Shown: positions 28,289-38,538, numbered from the stretch's first letter. The stretch is DNA of 64,000 nt from MGBC120314 sp051877855 (GCA_051877855.1 JBJEJH010000056.1:7537-71536); one strand, 5' to 3'. Notes: a model not told the origin generated them from the sequence alone. Numbers and translations: made by a program.

Positions 28289-29116
28289 ATGAATCGAGAA
28301 CAAATTAAAAATAAACAGCGAATTGTAGTGAAGGTAGGATCTTCCACTTTGACCCATGAGAGCACGGGTAATCTGAATCTGATGAAGGTTGAGAAACTGG
28401 TTCGGGTGCTTTCAGATATACATAATTCGGGTAAGGATGTGATTCTGGTAAGTTCCGGAGCTATTGCCGTAGGACGCAAGGCACTTGGAATTATGGAACG
28501 TCCCAAGACTATGCCGGTAAAGCAGGCCTGCGCAGCGGTGGGACAGGCAAGACTGATGATGACCTATCAGAAAATTTTTGCAGAGTATAATCAGATCGCC
28601 GCACAGATTCTTATGACCAAGTATACCATGACCAGCGATGACAGCCGGATAAATGCACAGAATACATTTGCACAGCTTCTTGCTATGGGTGTTATTCCGG
28701 TTGTTAATGAAAATGATACGGTTTCTACCCACGAAATTGAATTTGGTGATAATGATAAGTTGTCTGCCATCGTTACGGCAATTACCGGTGCAGATCTTTT
28801 GATTTTATTATCGGATATTGATGGTTTATTTACAGATGATCCCAATAAGAATCCGGATGCTGAATTCGTGGAGGAAGTACCTTTTATTGATGAAACATTG
28901 ATGAATATGGGAAAGGGATCCGCCAGCAGTGTGGGAACCGGCGGTATGGCAGCCAAACTGGAGGCGGCGCGTATTGCTACAGATTCCGGCGCGGATATGA
29001 TTATAACCAATGGTGATGATATAGGTAATCTGGAACGTATTATGAACGGTGAGAAGATTGGAACTCTTTTCCTGGCACATAAGAATCCGGAATTTAATGT
29101 TTCGGATATGCTCTAA
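28289..29116 (+). CDS. proB: Glutamate 5-kinase
   Basis: A 275-residue amino-acid kinase: VVKVGSSTLT at the N-terminus, LVSSGAIAVG, VPVVNENDTV-like block (IPVVNENDTVS), DNDKLSAIV and VGTGGMAAKLEAA. It phosphorylates glutamate, the first step of proline synthesis. It lacks the C-terminal PUA domain of the 370-residue form, so this is the short type. An AAGGAG lies about ten bases before the start. proA is about 1 kb downstream, separated by two genes and a palindromic element. Confidence 0.95.
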   Translation: MNREQIKNKQRIVVKVGSSTLTHESTGNLNLMKVEKLVRVLSDIHNSGKDVILVSSGAIAVGRKALGIMERPKTMPVKQACAAVGQARLMMTYQKIFAEYNQIAAQILMTKYTMTSDDSRINAQNTFAQLLAMGVIPVVNENDTVSTHEIEFGDNDKLSAIVTAITGADLLILLSDIDGLFTDDPNKNPDAEFVEEVPFIDETLMNMGKGSASSVGTGGMAAKLEAARIATDSGADMIITNGDDIGNLERIMNGEKIGTLFLAHKNPEFNVSDML

Positions 29117-29154
29117 GAGCAAGTAATGGATGGAGGAAGGAAGGATGTATTATA

Positions 29155-29391
29155 ATGATAAATAAAGAAACGATTGACCGAATCAATGAGTTATATCATA
29201 AGGAGAAGGCAGAGGGGCTTACACCGGAGGAAAAGGAAGAACAGGCACATCTTCGCTGGAAATATGTGAATGCGATTAAGGAAAATCTTCGTTCCAATCT
29301 GGAGAACATCAAAATACAGAATCCGGATGGCACCATCATTGATGTTAAGGAAAGACATGATAAAAAGTATGGAACAGGAATGGAAAGTTAG
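29155..29391 (+). CDS. DUF896 family small protein (YnzC-like)
   Basis: A 78-residue protein: INELYHKEKAEGLTPEEKEEQ, LRWKYVNAIKENLRSNLENI and the closing VKERHDKK are the DUF896 signature. YnzC is a small helical protein in Bacillus that has been linked to the SOS-controlled yneA region; its function is unknown. It starts after a GGAAGGAAGGA tract and ends next to the following start. Confidence 0.92.
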   Translation: MINKETIDRINELYHKEKAEGLTPEEKEEQAHLRWKYVNAIKENLRSNLENIKIQNPDGTIIDVKERHDKKYGTGMES

Positions 29392-29392
29392 C

Positions 29393-29959
29393 ATGAAGGA
29401 TGCAGTCCCGGATAAGAAAAAGGTTCGACAATTAATCCGCAGGAAGAAGAGTGAACTCTCCTCCCGGGAGGTTCACCAGCGAAGCCTTTTAATTTTAGAG
29501 CAATTTTATCAAAGTTTGGTATATCAGAAGGCCGAGGCTGTTTACACTTATGTGAATTACAATGAAGAGGTTGAGACAAGTCTTTTAATTGAACATTCAT
29601 TATCCATGGGAAAAAAGGTCTGTGTTCCACGGGTGGAGGGTGATCATATGGATTTTTATGAAATCACTTCACTTTTGGATCTTTCATCCGGATCCTATGG
29701 TATTTTGGAACCCGGGAGTACCTGTGTTAAAGTATCAAATCCCTGTGGACTAATGATTATGCCGGGACTGGCATTTGATCTGCGAGGACACCGTATCGGT
29801 TACGGCGGTGGTTTTTATGACCGTTATCTGGAAAAATATCCTAATTTTCGTAAGATTGCGCTGTGTTTTGATTTTCAATTGTTTGATGAACTACAGACAG
29901 AAGAACAGGATATACCGGTGGATGAAATTTGGACGGAAAAGGATTATGTTTGTGTATAA
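29393..29959 (+). CDS. 5-formyltetrahydrofolate cyclo-ligase
   Basis: A 188-residue protein of the MTHFS family: KKKVRQLIRRKKSELS at the N-terminus, YNEEVETSLLIEHSL, and the ATP and folate signature IMPGLAFDLRGHRIGYGGGFYDRYL. It converts 5-formyl-THF to methenyl-THF using ATP. I chose the ATG at 29393, one base after the DUF896 stop, with GGAAAG five bases upstream; ATG 29369 would add eight residues. Its last codons and stop lie within the left arm of the palindrome at 29943. Confidence 0.92.
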   Translation: MKDAVPDKKKVRQLIRRKKSELSSREVHQRSLLILEQFYQSLVYQKAEAVYTYVNYNEEVETSLLIEHSLSMGKKVCVPRVEGDHMDFYEITSLLDLSSGSYGILEPGSTCVKVSNPCGLMIMPGLAFDLRGHRIGYGGGFYDRYLEKYPNFRKIALCFDFQLFDELQTEEQDIPVDEIWTEKDYVCV

Positions 29960-30075
29960 TATTCCGTGGCACGTTTGCACTAAACCGAGCCGTAGCGGTA
30001 CATAAGGTGCCAAAGAACGGCACCTAAGTACCGACGGCTCGCAATTGCCACGAAATAATTATACACAAATATAAT
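29943..30075. repeat. 133-bp nested palindrome, MITE-like
   Basis: The outer arms 29943-29960 and 30058-30075 pair over 18 bp with one G-U. Inside them are CGTGGCA (29965-29971) with TGCCACG (30046-30052), CGAGCCG (29986-29992) with CGGCTCG (30035-30041), CGGTAC (29996-30001) with GTACCG (30028-30033), and AGGTGCC (30005-30011) with GGCACCT (30019-30025), around the loop AAAGAAC. The left arm has about ten extra bases. There is no reading frame and no obvious target duplication. It could be a miniature transposable element, a repetitive extragenic palindrome or a structured mRNA spacer between the cyclo-ligase gene and proA. Confidence 0.75.
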
Positions 30076-30118
30076 GTTTTTCGATAAAGTTTTATAAATG
30101 ACAAAATTTGGAGGTTCT

Positions 30119-31366
30119 ATGGAAAGTATAATTGAAATGGGTAAAAAAGCGAAGGCTGCAGCCCGAAGCTTAGGTAAACTGAGTGTTAATGAAAAGAATG
30201 CGGCGTTAAGAGCCTGTGGGGATGCACTTATACAGGAAGAAGAAAAAATTCTTACAGCCAATGCAAAGGATATTGAAAACGCCATTGCCGCCGGAATGAA
30301 GGATGGTCTTGTGGATCGTCTTCGTCTTGATTCTAAGAGAATTGCTGCAATGGCAGAGGGATTAAGACAGGTGGCAGAACTGGAAGACCCGGTAGGGGAA
30401 GTAATTTCCATGAAAAAGCGTCCAAACGGTCTTGTCATCGGTCAGAAAAGAGTTCCTCTCGGGGTTATCGGAATAATCTATGAGTCCAGACCCAATGTAA
30501 CTGCTGACGCATTTGCCTTATGTTTTAAAACCGGAAATGCGGTTATCCTTCGTGGCGGTTCCGATGCCATTCATTCCAATATGGCTATTGTTTCAGTAAT
30601 AAACGGAGCATTGAAAAAGCTGGGCATCGAATATGATGCACTGCAATTAGTGACGGATACGAATCGTGAACTTGTAAAGGAACTGCTGCATATGAATCAG
30701 TACGTGGATGTGATTATTCCTCGTGGTGGCGCAGGATTGATTCGTATGGTTGTTGAAAATAGTACGGTTCCTGTTATTGAGACCGGTACCGGTAACTGCC
30801 ATGTCTATGTGGATGAATCTGCCGATATTGAGATGGCCTTAAATATTGTTGAAAATGCCAAAACCCAGAGAATCGGCGTATGTAATGCCTGTGAGTCCCT
30901 GGTTATCCATAAGAACATTGCCAGGGAATTTATTCCGTTAATGGTAAAGCGATTAAAGGCGAAGAATGTGGAAATTCGTGGTGATAAAGAATCCATGGAA
31001 ATTGCCTCGGAAATTATTGCTGCTACGGATGAGGATTGGGGCAGGGAATACCTGGATTATATTATTTCCTGTCGTGTGGTTAACAACATTGATGAGGCTA
31101 TTGAACATATTAATCGATATAATACAGGTCATTCAGAAAGCATTGTCACAAGGGATTATGCGAATTCACAGAAATTTCTGGAAGAGATTGATGCAGCATG
31201 TGTCTATGTAAATGCCTCGACACGTTTTACCGATGGTTTTGAATTTGGTTTTGGTGCGGAAATCGGAATCAGCACTCAGAAATTACATGCACGTGGTCCT
31301 ATGGGACTGAAGGAATTAACCACTACCAAATATATCATATATGGCGATGGACAAATTCGTGGTTAA
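30119..31366 (+). CDS. proA: Gamma-glutamyl phosphate reductase
   Basis: A 415-residue aldehyde-dehydrogenase-fold protein: MGKKAKAAARSL, PLGVIGIIYESRPNV, AVILRGGSDA, IPRGGAGLIRMV, and the catalytic Cys in QRIGVCNACESLVIH. It reduces glutamyl-5-phosphate to the semialdehyde in proline synthesis. The ATG at 30119 has GGAGG four bases upstream and matches the usual length; an ATG at 30098 would add seven residues. Its 5' leader begins at the right arm of the palindrome. Confidence 0.95.
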   Translation: MESIIEMGKKAKAAARSLGKLSVNEKNAALRACGDALIQEEEKILTANAKDIENAIAAGMKDGLVDRLRLDSKRIAAMAEGLRQVAELEDPVGEVISMKKRPNGLVIGQKRVPLGVIGIIYESRPNVTADAFALCFKTGNAVILRGGSDAIHSNMAIVSVINGALKKLGIEYDALQLVTDTNRELVKELLHMNQYVDVIIPRGGAGLIRMVVENSTVPVIETGTGNCHVYVDESADIEMALNIVENAKTQRIGVCNACESLVIHKNIAREFIPLMVKRLKAKNVEIRGDKESMEIASEIIAATDEDWGREYLDYIISCRVVNNIDEAIEHINRYNTGHSESIVTRDYANSQKFLEEIDAACVYVNASTRFTDGFEFGFGAEIGISTQKLHARGPMGLKELTTTKYIIYGDGQIRG

Positions 31367-31414
31367 ATAGAGATGGTGCAATTGTGGTAAGGAATTATAG
31401 AAACGGGGTTTGTT

Positions 31415-32848
31415 ATGGAATTAAGAGAAAATGAGACACTTGACTCTGTCGCAGAGTCCAAACGTCAATATGAATACATTGAAAAATGCAGGAATCTGAT
31501 ACAAGAACGCGCAAAGGAACTTGGGCGTCCTTTGCGTGCCTGTGTCAATACCTTCGGTTGTCAGATGAATGCCAGAGATTCAGAAAAGCTGGTTGGTATT
31601 CTGGAACAGATGGGATATGAGATCGTGGAGGATGAAAATTGTGATTTTGTCATTTTTAATACCTGTACGGTCCGTGAAAATGCCAACACCAGAGTTTATG
31701 GACGATTAGGACAGTTAAAGGTGATTAAGAAAAAGAATCCACAGATGATGATTGCTCTGTGTGGTTGCATGATGCAGGAAGCCCATGTGGTGGAGAAAAT
31801 CAGAACTACCTATCGTTTTGTGAATCTGATTTTTGGTACTCATAATATTTATAAATTTGCACAGCTTGTTTATGACAGTCTGACCTCAGATAGTATGATT
31901 ATTGATATCTGGAAAGATACCGATAAGATTGTAGAAGATCTTCCAAGCGAGCGAAAGTTCTCCTTTAAATCCGGCGTTAATATTATGTTTGGCTGTAATA
32001 ATTTCTGCAGTTACTGTATTGTTCCTTATGTAAGGGGACGGGAACGAAGCCGTAATCCGAGAGATATTGTGCGTGAGATTGAGAAACTGGTGGCTGACGG
32101 TGTAAAGGAAGTAATGCTTCTGGGACAGAATGTTAACTCCTATGGCAAAAACTTAGAAGAGCCGGTTACCTTTGCCATGCTTCTTCAGGAAATTGAGAAA
32201 ATAGAAGGGCTGGAGCGTATTCGTTTTATGACTCCACACCCGAAGGATCTTTCGGATGATTTGATTGAAGTTATGAGCAAGTCCGAAAAAATCTGTCATC
32301 ACGTACATTTGCCATTGCAGTCCGGCAGTACCGAGATTTTAAGGAGAATGAATCGTCATTATACGAAGGAACAGTATCTTGCTCTGGTGGATCGTATCAA
32401 GGAAAAGATTCCGGATGTATCCATCACCACTGACATTATCGTCGGTTTCCCGGGTGAAACGGAAGAAGACTTTGAAGATACCTTAGATGTGGTTCGTAAG
32501 GCAAGGTATGACAGTGCCTATACATTCATATATTCGAAGCGTACCGGAACTCCTGCAGCAGCTATGGAGGATCAGGTGCCGGAGGATGTGGTAAAGAATC
32601 GTTTTGATCGTCTGTTGAAAGAAGTTCAGGAAATTTCCGGCGATCTTACGGCAAGAGATGTGGGAAAGACTGCAAAGGTATTAGTGGAGTCCATTAGTGA
32701 GAATGATCCTGCATTAGTGACAGGTCGTCTTTCGAATAACATTTTAGTACATTTCCCGGGGGATGAATCACTCATTGGCCAGGTGGTCAATGTGTTGTTA
32801 AAGGAAGGAAAAGGTTTCTATTATATCGGTGAACCGGTGGAATCATAG
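31415..32848 (+). CDS. miaB: tRNA-2-methylthio-N6-isopentenyladenosine synthase
   Basis: A 477-residue methylthiotransferase: the N-terminal UPF0004 domain with its three cluster cysteines (NTFGCQMN, FNTCTVRENA, LCGCMM), the radical SAM motif CNNFCSYC near residue 195, and a C-terminal TRAM domain (KVLVESISENDPALVTGRL). It adds the methylthio group to i6A37 of tRNA. MiaA, which makes i6A37, is encoded about 5 kb downstream. Confidence 0.95.
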   Translation: MELRENETLDSVAESKRQYEYIEKCRNLIQERAKELGRPLRACVNTFGCQMNARDSEKLVGILEQMGYEIVEDENCDFVIFNTCTVRENANTRVYGRLGQLKVIKKKNPQMMIALCGCMMQEAHVVEKIRTTYRFVNLIFGTHNIYKFAQLVYDSLTSDSMIIDIWKDTDKIVEDLPSERKFSFKSGVNIMFGCNNFCSYCIVPYVRGRERSRNPRDIVREIEKLVADGVKEVMLLGQNVNSYGKNLEEPVTFAMLLQEIEKIEGLERIRFMTPHPKDLSDDLIEVMSKSEKICHHVHLPLQSGSTEILRRMNRHYTKEQYLALVDRIKEKIPDVSITTDIIVGFPGETEEDFEDTLDVVRKARYDSAYTFIYSKRTGTPAAAMEDQVPEDVVKNRFDRLLKEVQEISGDLTARDVGKTAKVLVESISENDPALVTGRLSNNILVHFPGDESLIGQVVNVLLKEGKGFYYIGEPVES

Positions 32849-32911
32849 GCGAAGAAACCGATGCAAAAGGTTCATAAATAATAATTTGTTTAATATTTGG
32901 AAGGTGGAAAA

Positions 32912-35563
32912 ATGGCTGAAGTTACACCAATGATGCAGCAATATCTGGAAACAAAAGCTCAATATAAGGATTGTATATTATTTTATCGGCTTGGAGATTT
33001 CTATGAGATGTTCTATGAGGATGCTGTGACAGTCTCAAGAGAACTGGAATTAACTCTTACCGGTAAAAGTTGTGGATTGGAAGAACGTGCACCCATGTGC
33101 GGTGTTCCGTTTCATTCCTCAGAACCGTATATTACAAAGCTGGTAAATCGGGGTTATCGCGTGGCAATTTGTGAGCAGGTAGAAGACCCGAAGCTTGCCA
33201 AGGGGCTTGTGAAACGCGAAGTGGTTCGTATTGTAACTCCGGGAACCAACCTGAATATGCAATCTCTGGATGAAACCAGAAATAATTACCTTATGTGTAT
33301 TGTCTATGTGGATGATAATATCGGTCTGGCCATTGCAGATGTTTCAACGGGTGATTTCTATGTAACGGAAGTGGAATCAGGTCGGGTGCTGATTGATGAG
33401 ATCAACAAGTTTGTGCCATCCGAGATCATCTGTAATGAAGCTTTTAATATGAGCGGTGTTGATCTTGGCGAGCTTGTGGCAAAGATGAATATTGCCGTAT
33501 CTTCTCTGGATGCATGGTATTTTGATGAAGATCTGTGCAACCGTACATTGATGGATCATTTTCAGGTGAAGAATATGGAAGGGCTTGGCGTAGCGGATTA
33601 TCCAAGCGGAACGCTGGCTAGTGGTGCTTTGCTGCAGTATCTGATTGAGACACAGAAGAATTCTCTTTCTCATATTACAAGGTTAATTCCATATTCTACC
33701 GGAAAATATATGATTATTGACAGTTCTTCCAGAAGAAATCTGGAACTGGTGGAAACCATGCGTGAAAAACAAAAGAGAGGTTCACTTCTCTGGGTTTTGG
33801 ATAAAACCAAGACGGCTATGGGTGCCCGAAGACTTCGGAATATCATTGAGCAGCCCTTGATTGATAAGGAAGAAATCCGCATGCGTCAGGATGCTATAGC
33901 GGATCTTAAAGAAGGTGCAATTGCAAGGGAGGAACTGCGGGAATATCTGAATCCGGTGTATGATTTTGAGCGTATTATGAGTAAGATTACCTGTAAGTCC
34001 GCTAATCCGAGAGACTTATTAGCCCTGCGTAACTCATTGGAAATGCTTCCTCATATCAAAACGATTTTAAGTGATTTTCGTGAGGGACTGTTACATGATA
34101 TTGATGAGCGGATGGATGATCTGTCGGACATTTATGATCTGATTCAACAGTCCATCGATGAGGACACTCCCATTACCATTCGTGAAGGCGGAATGATTAA
34201 GGATGGCTATAGTGATGAGATTGATCAGTACCGTCGTGCGAAGAATGATGGAAAGTCCTGGCTCATGGAATTTGAGATGCAGGAGAAGGAGCGCACCGGA
34301 ATTAAGAATCTTCGTGTGAAGTATAACAAGGTCTTTGGATATACCATTGAGGTGACCAATTCCTATTCGAACTTAGTTCCGGAAGAATATATTCGAAAGC
34401 AGACCTTAAGCAATATGGAGCGTTACACTACACCCCAATTAAAGGAACTGGAAGATGTCATCTTAGGTGCAGAGGATAAGCTTTATATCCTTGAATATGA
34501 TGTGTTCTGTGGTATTCGTGATAAGATTGCTGAAAATGTTGTCCGTATTCAGAATACGGCAAAGGCAATCGCTGATCTGGATGTATTCTGTTCGTTGGCC
34601 TTCGTTGCGGAACAGAACAATTATGTTCGTCCGCAGATAAACGAAAAGGGCGTCATCGACGTGAAGGGCGGAAGACATCCGGTGGTTGAGAAGATGATTC
34701 CAAATGATATGTTTGTGTCCAATGATATCATTCTGGATAACAATAATAATCGTGTTTCGATTATTACCGGGCCGAATATGGCGGGAAAGTCTACGTATAT
34801 GCGGCAGGTGGCATTGATTGTTCTCATGGCGCAGATTGGGTCCTTTGTACCGGCAACTTCGGCGAATATCGGTGTTGTGGACCGGATTTTTACAAGAGTT
34901 GGTGCCTCGGATGATCTGGCCTCGGGGCAGAGTACTTTTATGGTGGAAATGACGGAAGTAGCCAATATTTTAAGAAATGCCACAAGTAACTCACTGCTGA
35001 TTCTGGATGAAATCGGACGTGGTACATCGACCTTTGATGGACTTAGTATAGCCTGGGCGGTGGTGGAACACATTTCTAATCCACGATTGATTGGGGCAAA
35101 GACATTGTTTGCAACCCATTATCACGAGCTTACGGAATTAGAGGGAACCATCAATGGAGTTCAAAACTACTGTATCGCCGTGAAGGAGCAGGGAGATAAT
35201 ATTGTCTTCCTTCGTAAGATTATTAAGGGTGGTGCCGATAAGAGTTATGGTATCCAGGTTGCTAAACTGGCCGGAGTTCCGGATTCGGTTATTGCCCGTG
35301 CCAAGGAACTGGTGGAAGAATTAAGCGATGCAGATATTTCCCAGAAAGCAAGAGATATTGCACAGGCCTTTGGCCAGCAACAGGTAAAGAAAAGAAGTAA
35401 AAAACTGGATGATGTGGATCGCACCCAGATGACATTGTTTGATGTGGTGAAGGACGATGATATTCTGGAAGAACTTCGCAATCTGGATCTTAGCAATATC
35501 ACACCGATTGATGCTTTGAATACATTATTCAGTCTTCAGAACAAGATTAAGAATCGTTGGTAA
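32912..35563 (+). CDS. mutS: DNA mismatch repair protein MutS
   Basis: An 883-residue MutS: the mismatch-binding FYE motif in RLGDFYEMFYEDA at the N-terminus, the clamp and lever region, and the ATPase with Walker A GPNMAGKST at residue 620, SIQ-type block ASDDLASGQSTF, and LLILDEIGRGTSTFDG. It recognises mispairs and recruits MutL. The ATG at 32912 follows AAGGTGG by about five bases. mutL begins 22 bases after the stop. Confidence 0.97.
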   Translation: MAEVTPMMQQYLETKAQYKDCILFYRLGDFYEMFYEDAVTVSRELELTLTGKSCGLEERAPMCGVPFHSSEPYITKLVNRGYRVAICEQVEDPKLAKGLVKREVVRIVTPGTNLNMQSLDETRNNYLMCIVYVDDNIGLAIADVSTGDFYVTEVESGRVLIDEINKFVPSEIICNEAFNMSGVDLGELVAKMNIAVSSLDAWYFDEDLCNRTLMDHFQVKNMEGLGVADYPSGTLASGALLQYLIETQKNSLSHITRLIPYSTGKYMIIDSSSRRNLELVETMREKQKRGSLLWVLDKTKTAMGARRLRNIIEQPLIDKEEIRMRQDAIADLKEGAIAREELREYLNPVYDFERIMSKITCKSANPRDLLALRNSLEMLPHIKTILSDFREGLLHDIDERMDDLSDIYDLIQQSIDEDTPITIREGGMIKDGYSDEIDQYRRAKNDGKSWLMEFEMQEKERTGIKNLRVKYNKVFGYTIEVTNSYSNLVPEEYIRKQTLSNMERYTTPQLKELEDVILGAEDKLYILEYDVFCGIRDKIAENVVRIQNTAKAIADLDVFCSLAFVAEQNNYVRPQINEKGVIDVKGGRHPVVEKMIPNDMFVSNDIILDNNNNRVSIITGPNMAGKSTYMRQVALIVLMAQIGSFVPATSANIGVVDRIFTRVGASDDLASGQSTFMVEMTEVANILRNATSNSLLILDEIGRGTSTFDGLSIAWAVVEHISNPRLIGAKTLFATHYHELTELEGTINGVQNYCIAVKEQGDNIVFLRKIIKGGADKSYGIQVAKLAGVPDSVIARAKELVEELSDADISQKARDIAQAFGQQQVKKRSKKLDDVDRTQMTLFDVVKDDDILEELRNLDLSNITPIDALNTLFSLQNKIKNRW

Positions 35564-35584
35564 AATGGTTTTAAGAGGTATATT

Positions 35585-37558
35585 ATGGCAATTAAGGTAT
35601 TAGATCAGCTTACAATCAACAAAATTGCAGCCGGTGAGGTCATTGAAAGACCTTCTTCGGTGGTAAAGGAATTGGTGGAGAATGCCATCGATGCCAAGGC
35701 CAGTGCCATCACCATCGAGATTAAAGAAGGTGGTATTTCATTTATCCGAATTACGGACAATGGCGGTGGATTTGAGAAGGAAGATATTCCTGTGGCTTTC
35801 CTGCGTCATTCTACAAGCAAAATAAAGTCGGTGGAGGATCTTCTTACCGTATCTTCCTTAGGTTTTCGTGGTGAAGCCTTGTCCAGTATTTCGGCTGTGG
35901 CACAGGTGGAATTAGTAACCAAGACCCATGACAGTCTCATGGGAACAAGATACATCATTGAAGGCGGACGTGAGAAAGAAATTGAGGCAGTAGGTTGTCC
36001 GGATGGAACTACATTTCTGATTCGAAATCTGTTTTTTAACACGCCTGCCCGCAGAAAATTTTTAAAATCACCGGTTACCGAGGCCGGGTATATTGCTGAA
36101 TTGGTGGAGAAACTTGCGATGTCTCACCCGGATATTTCCTTCCGATTTATCAATAATGGGCAGAATAAGATTCACAGCTCCGGAAACGGCAATATGAAGG
36201 ATATCATATACCATGTGTACGGAAGGGATATCAATGCCAACCTATTGCCGGTTCATTACCGGGGGGAAGGATTCTCAATCGATGGATTTATTGGGAAGCC
36301 TATCATCAACCGTGGTAACCGTAATTATGAAAATTATTATATCAATGGGCGATATATCCGCAGCAATATTATTAACAAGGCCATTGAGGATGCTTACAAA
36401 CCATTTATGATGCAGCATAAGTATCCTTTTACGGCGTTACATTTTCAAGTGGATCACAAGCTGATTGATGTCAATGTGCACCCAACGAAAATGGAACTTC
36501 GTTTTTCCAACGGTCAGGAAATCTATGACGCCGTGCTCAAGGCTCTGACCGATGCATTGACACACAAGGAATTTATTCCTGATGTCGGGCTGGATAGCAC
36601 GAATGAAAAATCGGAATCAAAAAAAGCAACAAAGAATCCGGAAAAACACATTCCGGAACCCTTTGAGAAGAATCGTATGCAAATGGTAAGGGAACCGGCT
36701 CTTTATGAACCCAAACCTCAGACACCTAAAACATCAAACTGGGTGGAGTCCTTAACGAAGATTTCGGTTGAAAAACCATCAAAGCCACAGATTCCTAAGG
36801 CGGAAGTAAAAAAAGAAGTATCGGTTGAAACGAAAAAAGATTCCGGGGAATTTACGTCCCTTGCTCCACAGACTGTGGAAAAACCGGAAGGAGTAAAGAA
36901 AGATGACGTTGTGTTAAAGGCTGCACCGGCTGTGCCACAGCAGATGACACTTTTTGAGGAAAAATTGCTGGATGAGAAAAATGTCATCCGGCATAAGATT
37001 ATCGGACAAGTTTTTGACACCTATTGGATTGTGGAATTTGAGGATAAGATGTATCTTATTGACCAGCACGCAGCTCATGAGAAGGTTCTATATGAGCGTA
37101 TTATGGCAAGATTTAAAGAATCGAAAGCCGATTCTCAGAATCTGATGCCGGCGGTTGTGGTTACATTAAGCCTAAATGATATCGAGGTTTTAAAAGAAAA
37201 TTTTGAGACGTTTCATGCATTCGGATATGAGGTGGAAGCCTTCGGAGGTCAGGATTATGCTATTACAGCGGTTCCATTGGAACTTTATGGTCTGAATGAG
37301 AAGGATGTGTTCCTTGAAATTCTGGATGAGTTGGCGGGAGGAAGTTATAAGACCATTACATCCTTGACGGATCGTATGGCAACCATTGCCTGTAAAGCGG
37401 CGGTAAAGGGAAATAATCATCTTTCAGTTCCGGAAGCAAAAGAATTAATTAATGAACTTCTGACCCTGGAGAACCCATATAATTGTCCACACGGACGTCC
37501 GACGATTGTTTCTATGAGCAAGTATGAGATGGAGAAAAAATTTAAAAGAATCGTGTAA
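35585..37558 (+). CDS. mutL: DNA mismatch repair protein MutL, endonuclease type
   Basis: A 657-residue MutL. The GHKL ATPase motifs are at the N-terminus (ELVENAIDAKA, ITDNGGGF, LGFRGEALSSIS). A Pro/Lys-rich linker covers about residues 335-465. The C-terminal domain has the nuclease motif DQHAAHEKVLYE beginning at Asp493, with ACKAAVK and CPHGRP near the end, so it should be a nicking endonuclease as in most Gram-positive bacteria. It contains a beta-clamp-like motif QQMTLF near residue 458. Confidence 0.97.
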   Translation: MAIKVLDQLTINKIAAGEVIERPSSVVKELVENAIDAKASAITIEIKEGGISFIRITDNGGGFEKEDIPVAFLRHSTSKIKSVEDLLTVSSLGFRGEALSSISAVAQVELVTKTHDSLMGTRYIIEGGREKEIEAVGCPDGTTFLIRNLFFNTPARRKFLKSPVTEAGYIAELVEKLAMSHPDISFRFINNGQNKIHSSGNGNMKDIIYHVYGRDINANLLPVHYRGEGFSIDGFIGKPIINRGNRNYENYYINGRYIRSNIINKAIEDAYKPFMMQHKYPFTALHFQVDHKLIDVNVHPTKMELRFSNGQEIYDAVLKALTDALTHKEFIPDVGLDSTNEKSESKKATKNPEKHIPEPFEKNRMQMVREPALYEPKPQTPKTSNWVESLTKISVEKPSKPQIPKAEVKKEVSVETKKDSGEFTSLAPQTVEKPEGVKKDDVVLKAAPAVPQQMTLFEEKLLDEKNVIRHKIIGQVFDTYWIVEFEDKMYLIDQHAAHEKVLYERIMARFKESKADSQNLMPAVVVTLSLNDIEVLKENFETFHAFGYEVEAFGGQDYAITAVPLELYGLNEKDVFLEILDELAGGSYKTITSLTDRMATIACKAAVKGNNHLSVPEAKELINELLTLENPYNCPHGRPTIVSMSKYEMEKKFKRIV

Positions 37559-37578
37559 GATGTTGAATGAGGAGTATT

Positions 37579-38538
37579 ATGAAAAAAAGGCCTTTGATTA
37601 TTATTACGGGACCGACTTCGGTGGGAAAAACTGAAAATTCAATTCGGCTGGCAAAAGCATTGAATGCTGAAATTATCAGTGCAGATTCCATGCAGGTCTA
37701 TCGCTATATGGATATTGGTACAGCAAAGATTACTCCACAGGAGATGCAGGGGGTGAAGCATCATCTGATTGACTGCCTGGATCCGAAAGAAGATTTTAAT
37801 ATTTATCAATTTAAAAAGATGGCAAACGAAGCACTGGAGGAGATCTATTCCAGGGGAAGGATTCCCATGCTGGTTGGCGGAACCGGATTCTATATTCAGG
37901 CGGTTCTTAAAGATGTTGATTTTTCGGAGGAAGAACCAAATTCAGCTTATCGGGAGGAACTTTGGCATATAGCGGATACAGAAGGAGAATCCGTTCTTCA
38001 TGACATGCTGCGAAAGGTGGATCCTAAGGCGGCGGAAGCGATTCATCAAAACAATGTAAAAAGGGTAATCCGGGCCCTGGAATATTATCGTCAGAACGGA
38101 GAGAAAATCTCCCTTCACAATCAGACGGAGTCCGGAAAGGAATCCCCTTTCGATTATATGTATTTTGTGATTAATAATGATCGTGATATTCTCTACAGGC
38201 GAATTGAGGACCGCATCGACCGGATGATGGAGGACGGCCTTGTAGAAGAGGTGCAAAAGCTTAAGGAAATGGGTTTGCATAAGGATATGGTTTCCATGAA
38301 GGGATTAGGATATAAAGAAATTCTATCCTATCTTGATGGAGAGATTTCTCTTGAGGAAGCGATTTACACCCTTAAGAGAGATACCAGACATTTTGCTAAG
38401 CGGCAAATCACCTGGTTTAAAAGAGAAAAGGATGTTATTTGGATGAATTATCCGGATTTTGATCAGGATAAGAATAAAATGTATGAAGCGATGTTACGCA
38501 TGATAGGAGAACATTATGGAATTACAGTCAATGTATAA
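37579..38538 (+). CDS. miaA: tRNA dimethylallyltransferase
   Basis: A 319-residue MiaA: P-loop GPTSVGKTENS, SADSMQVYRYMDIGTAKI, VGGTGFYIQAVL and GLGYKEILSYL, with the C-terminal RDTRHFAKRQITWFKR. It transfers dimethylallyl to A37 of tRNAs reading UNN codons. The ATG at 37579 with AGGAGT four bases before it is preferred to the ATG at 37567. It overlaps the next gene by 23 bases. Confidence 0.96.
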   Translation: MKKRPLIIITGPTSVGKTENSIRLAKALNAEIISADSMQVYRYMDIGTAKITPQEMQGVKHHLIDCLDPKEDFNIYQFKKMANEALEEIYSRGRIPMLVGGTGFYIQAVLKDVDFSEEEPNSAYREELWHIADTEGESVLHDMLRKVDPKAAEAIHQNNVKRVIRALEYYRQNGEKISLHNQTESGKESPFDYMYFVINNDRDILYRRIEDRIDRMMEDGLVEEVQKLKEMGLHKDMVSMKGLGYKEILSYLDGEISLEEAIYTLKRDTRHFAKRQITWFKREKDVIWMNYPDFDQDKNKMYEAMLRMIGEHYGITVNV

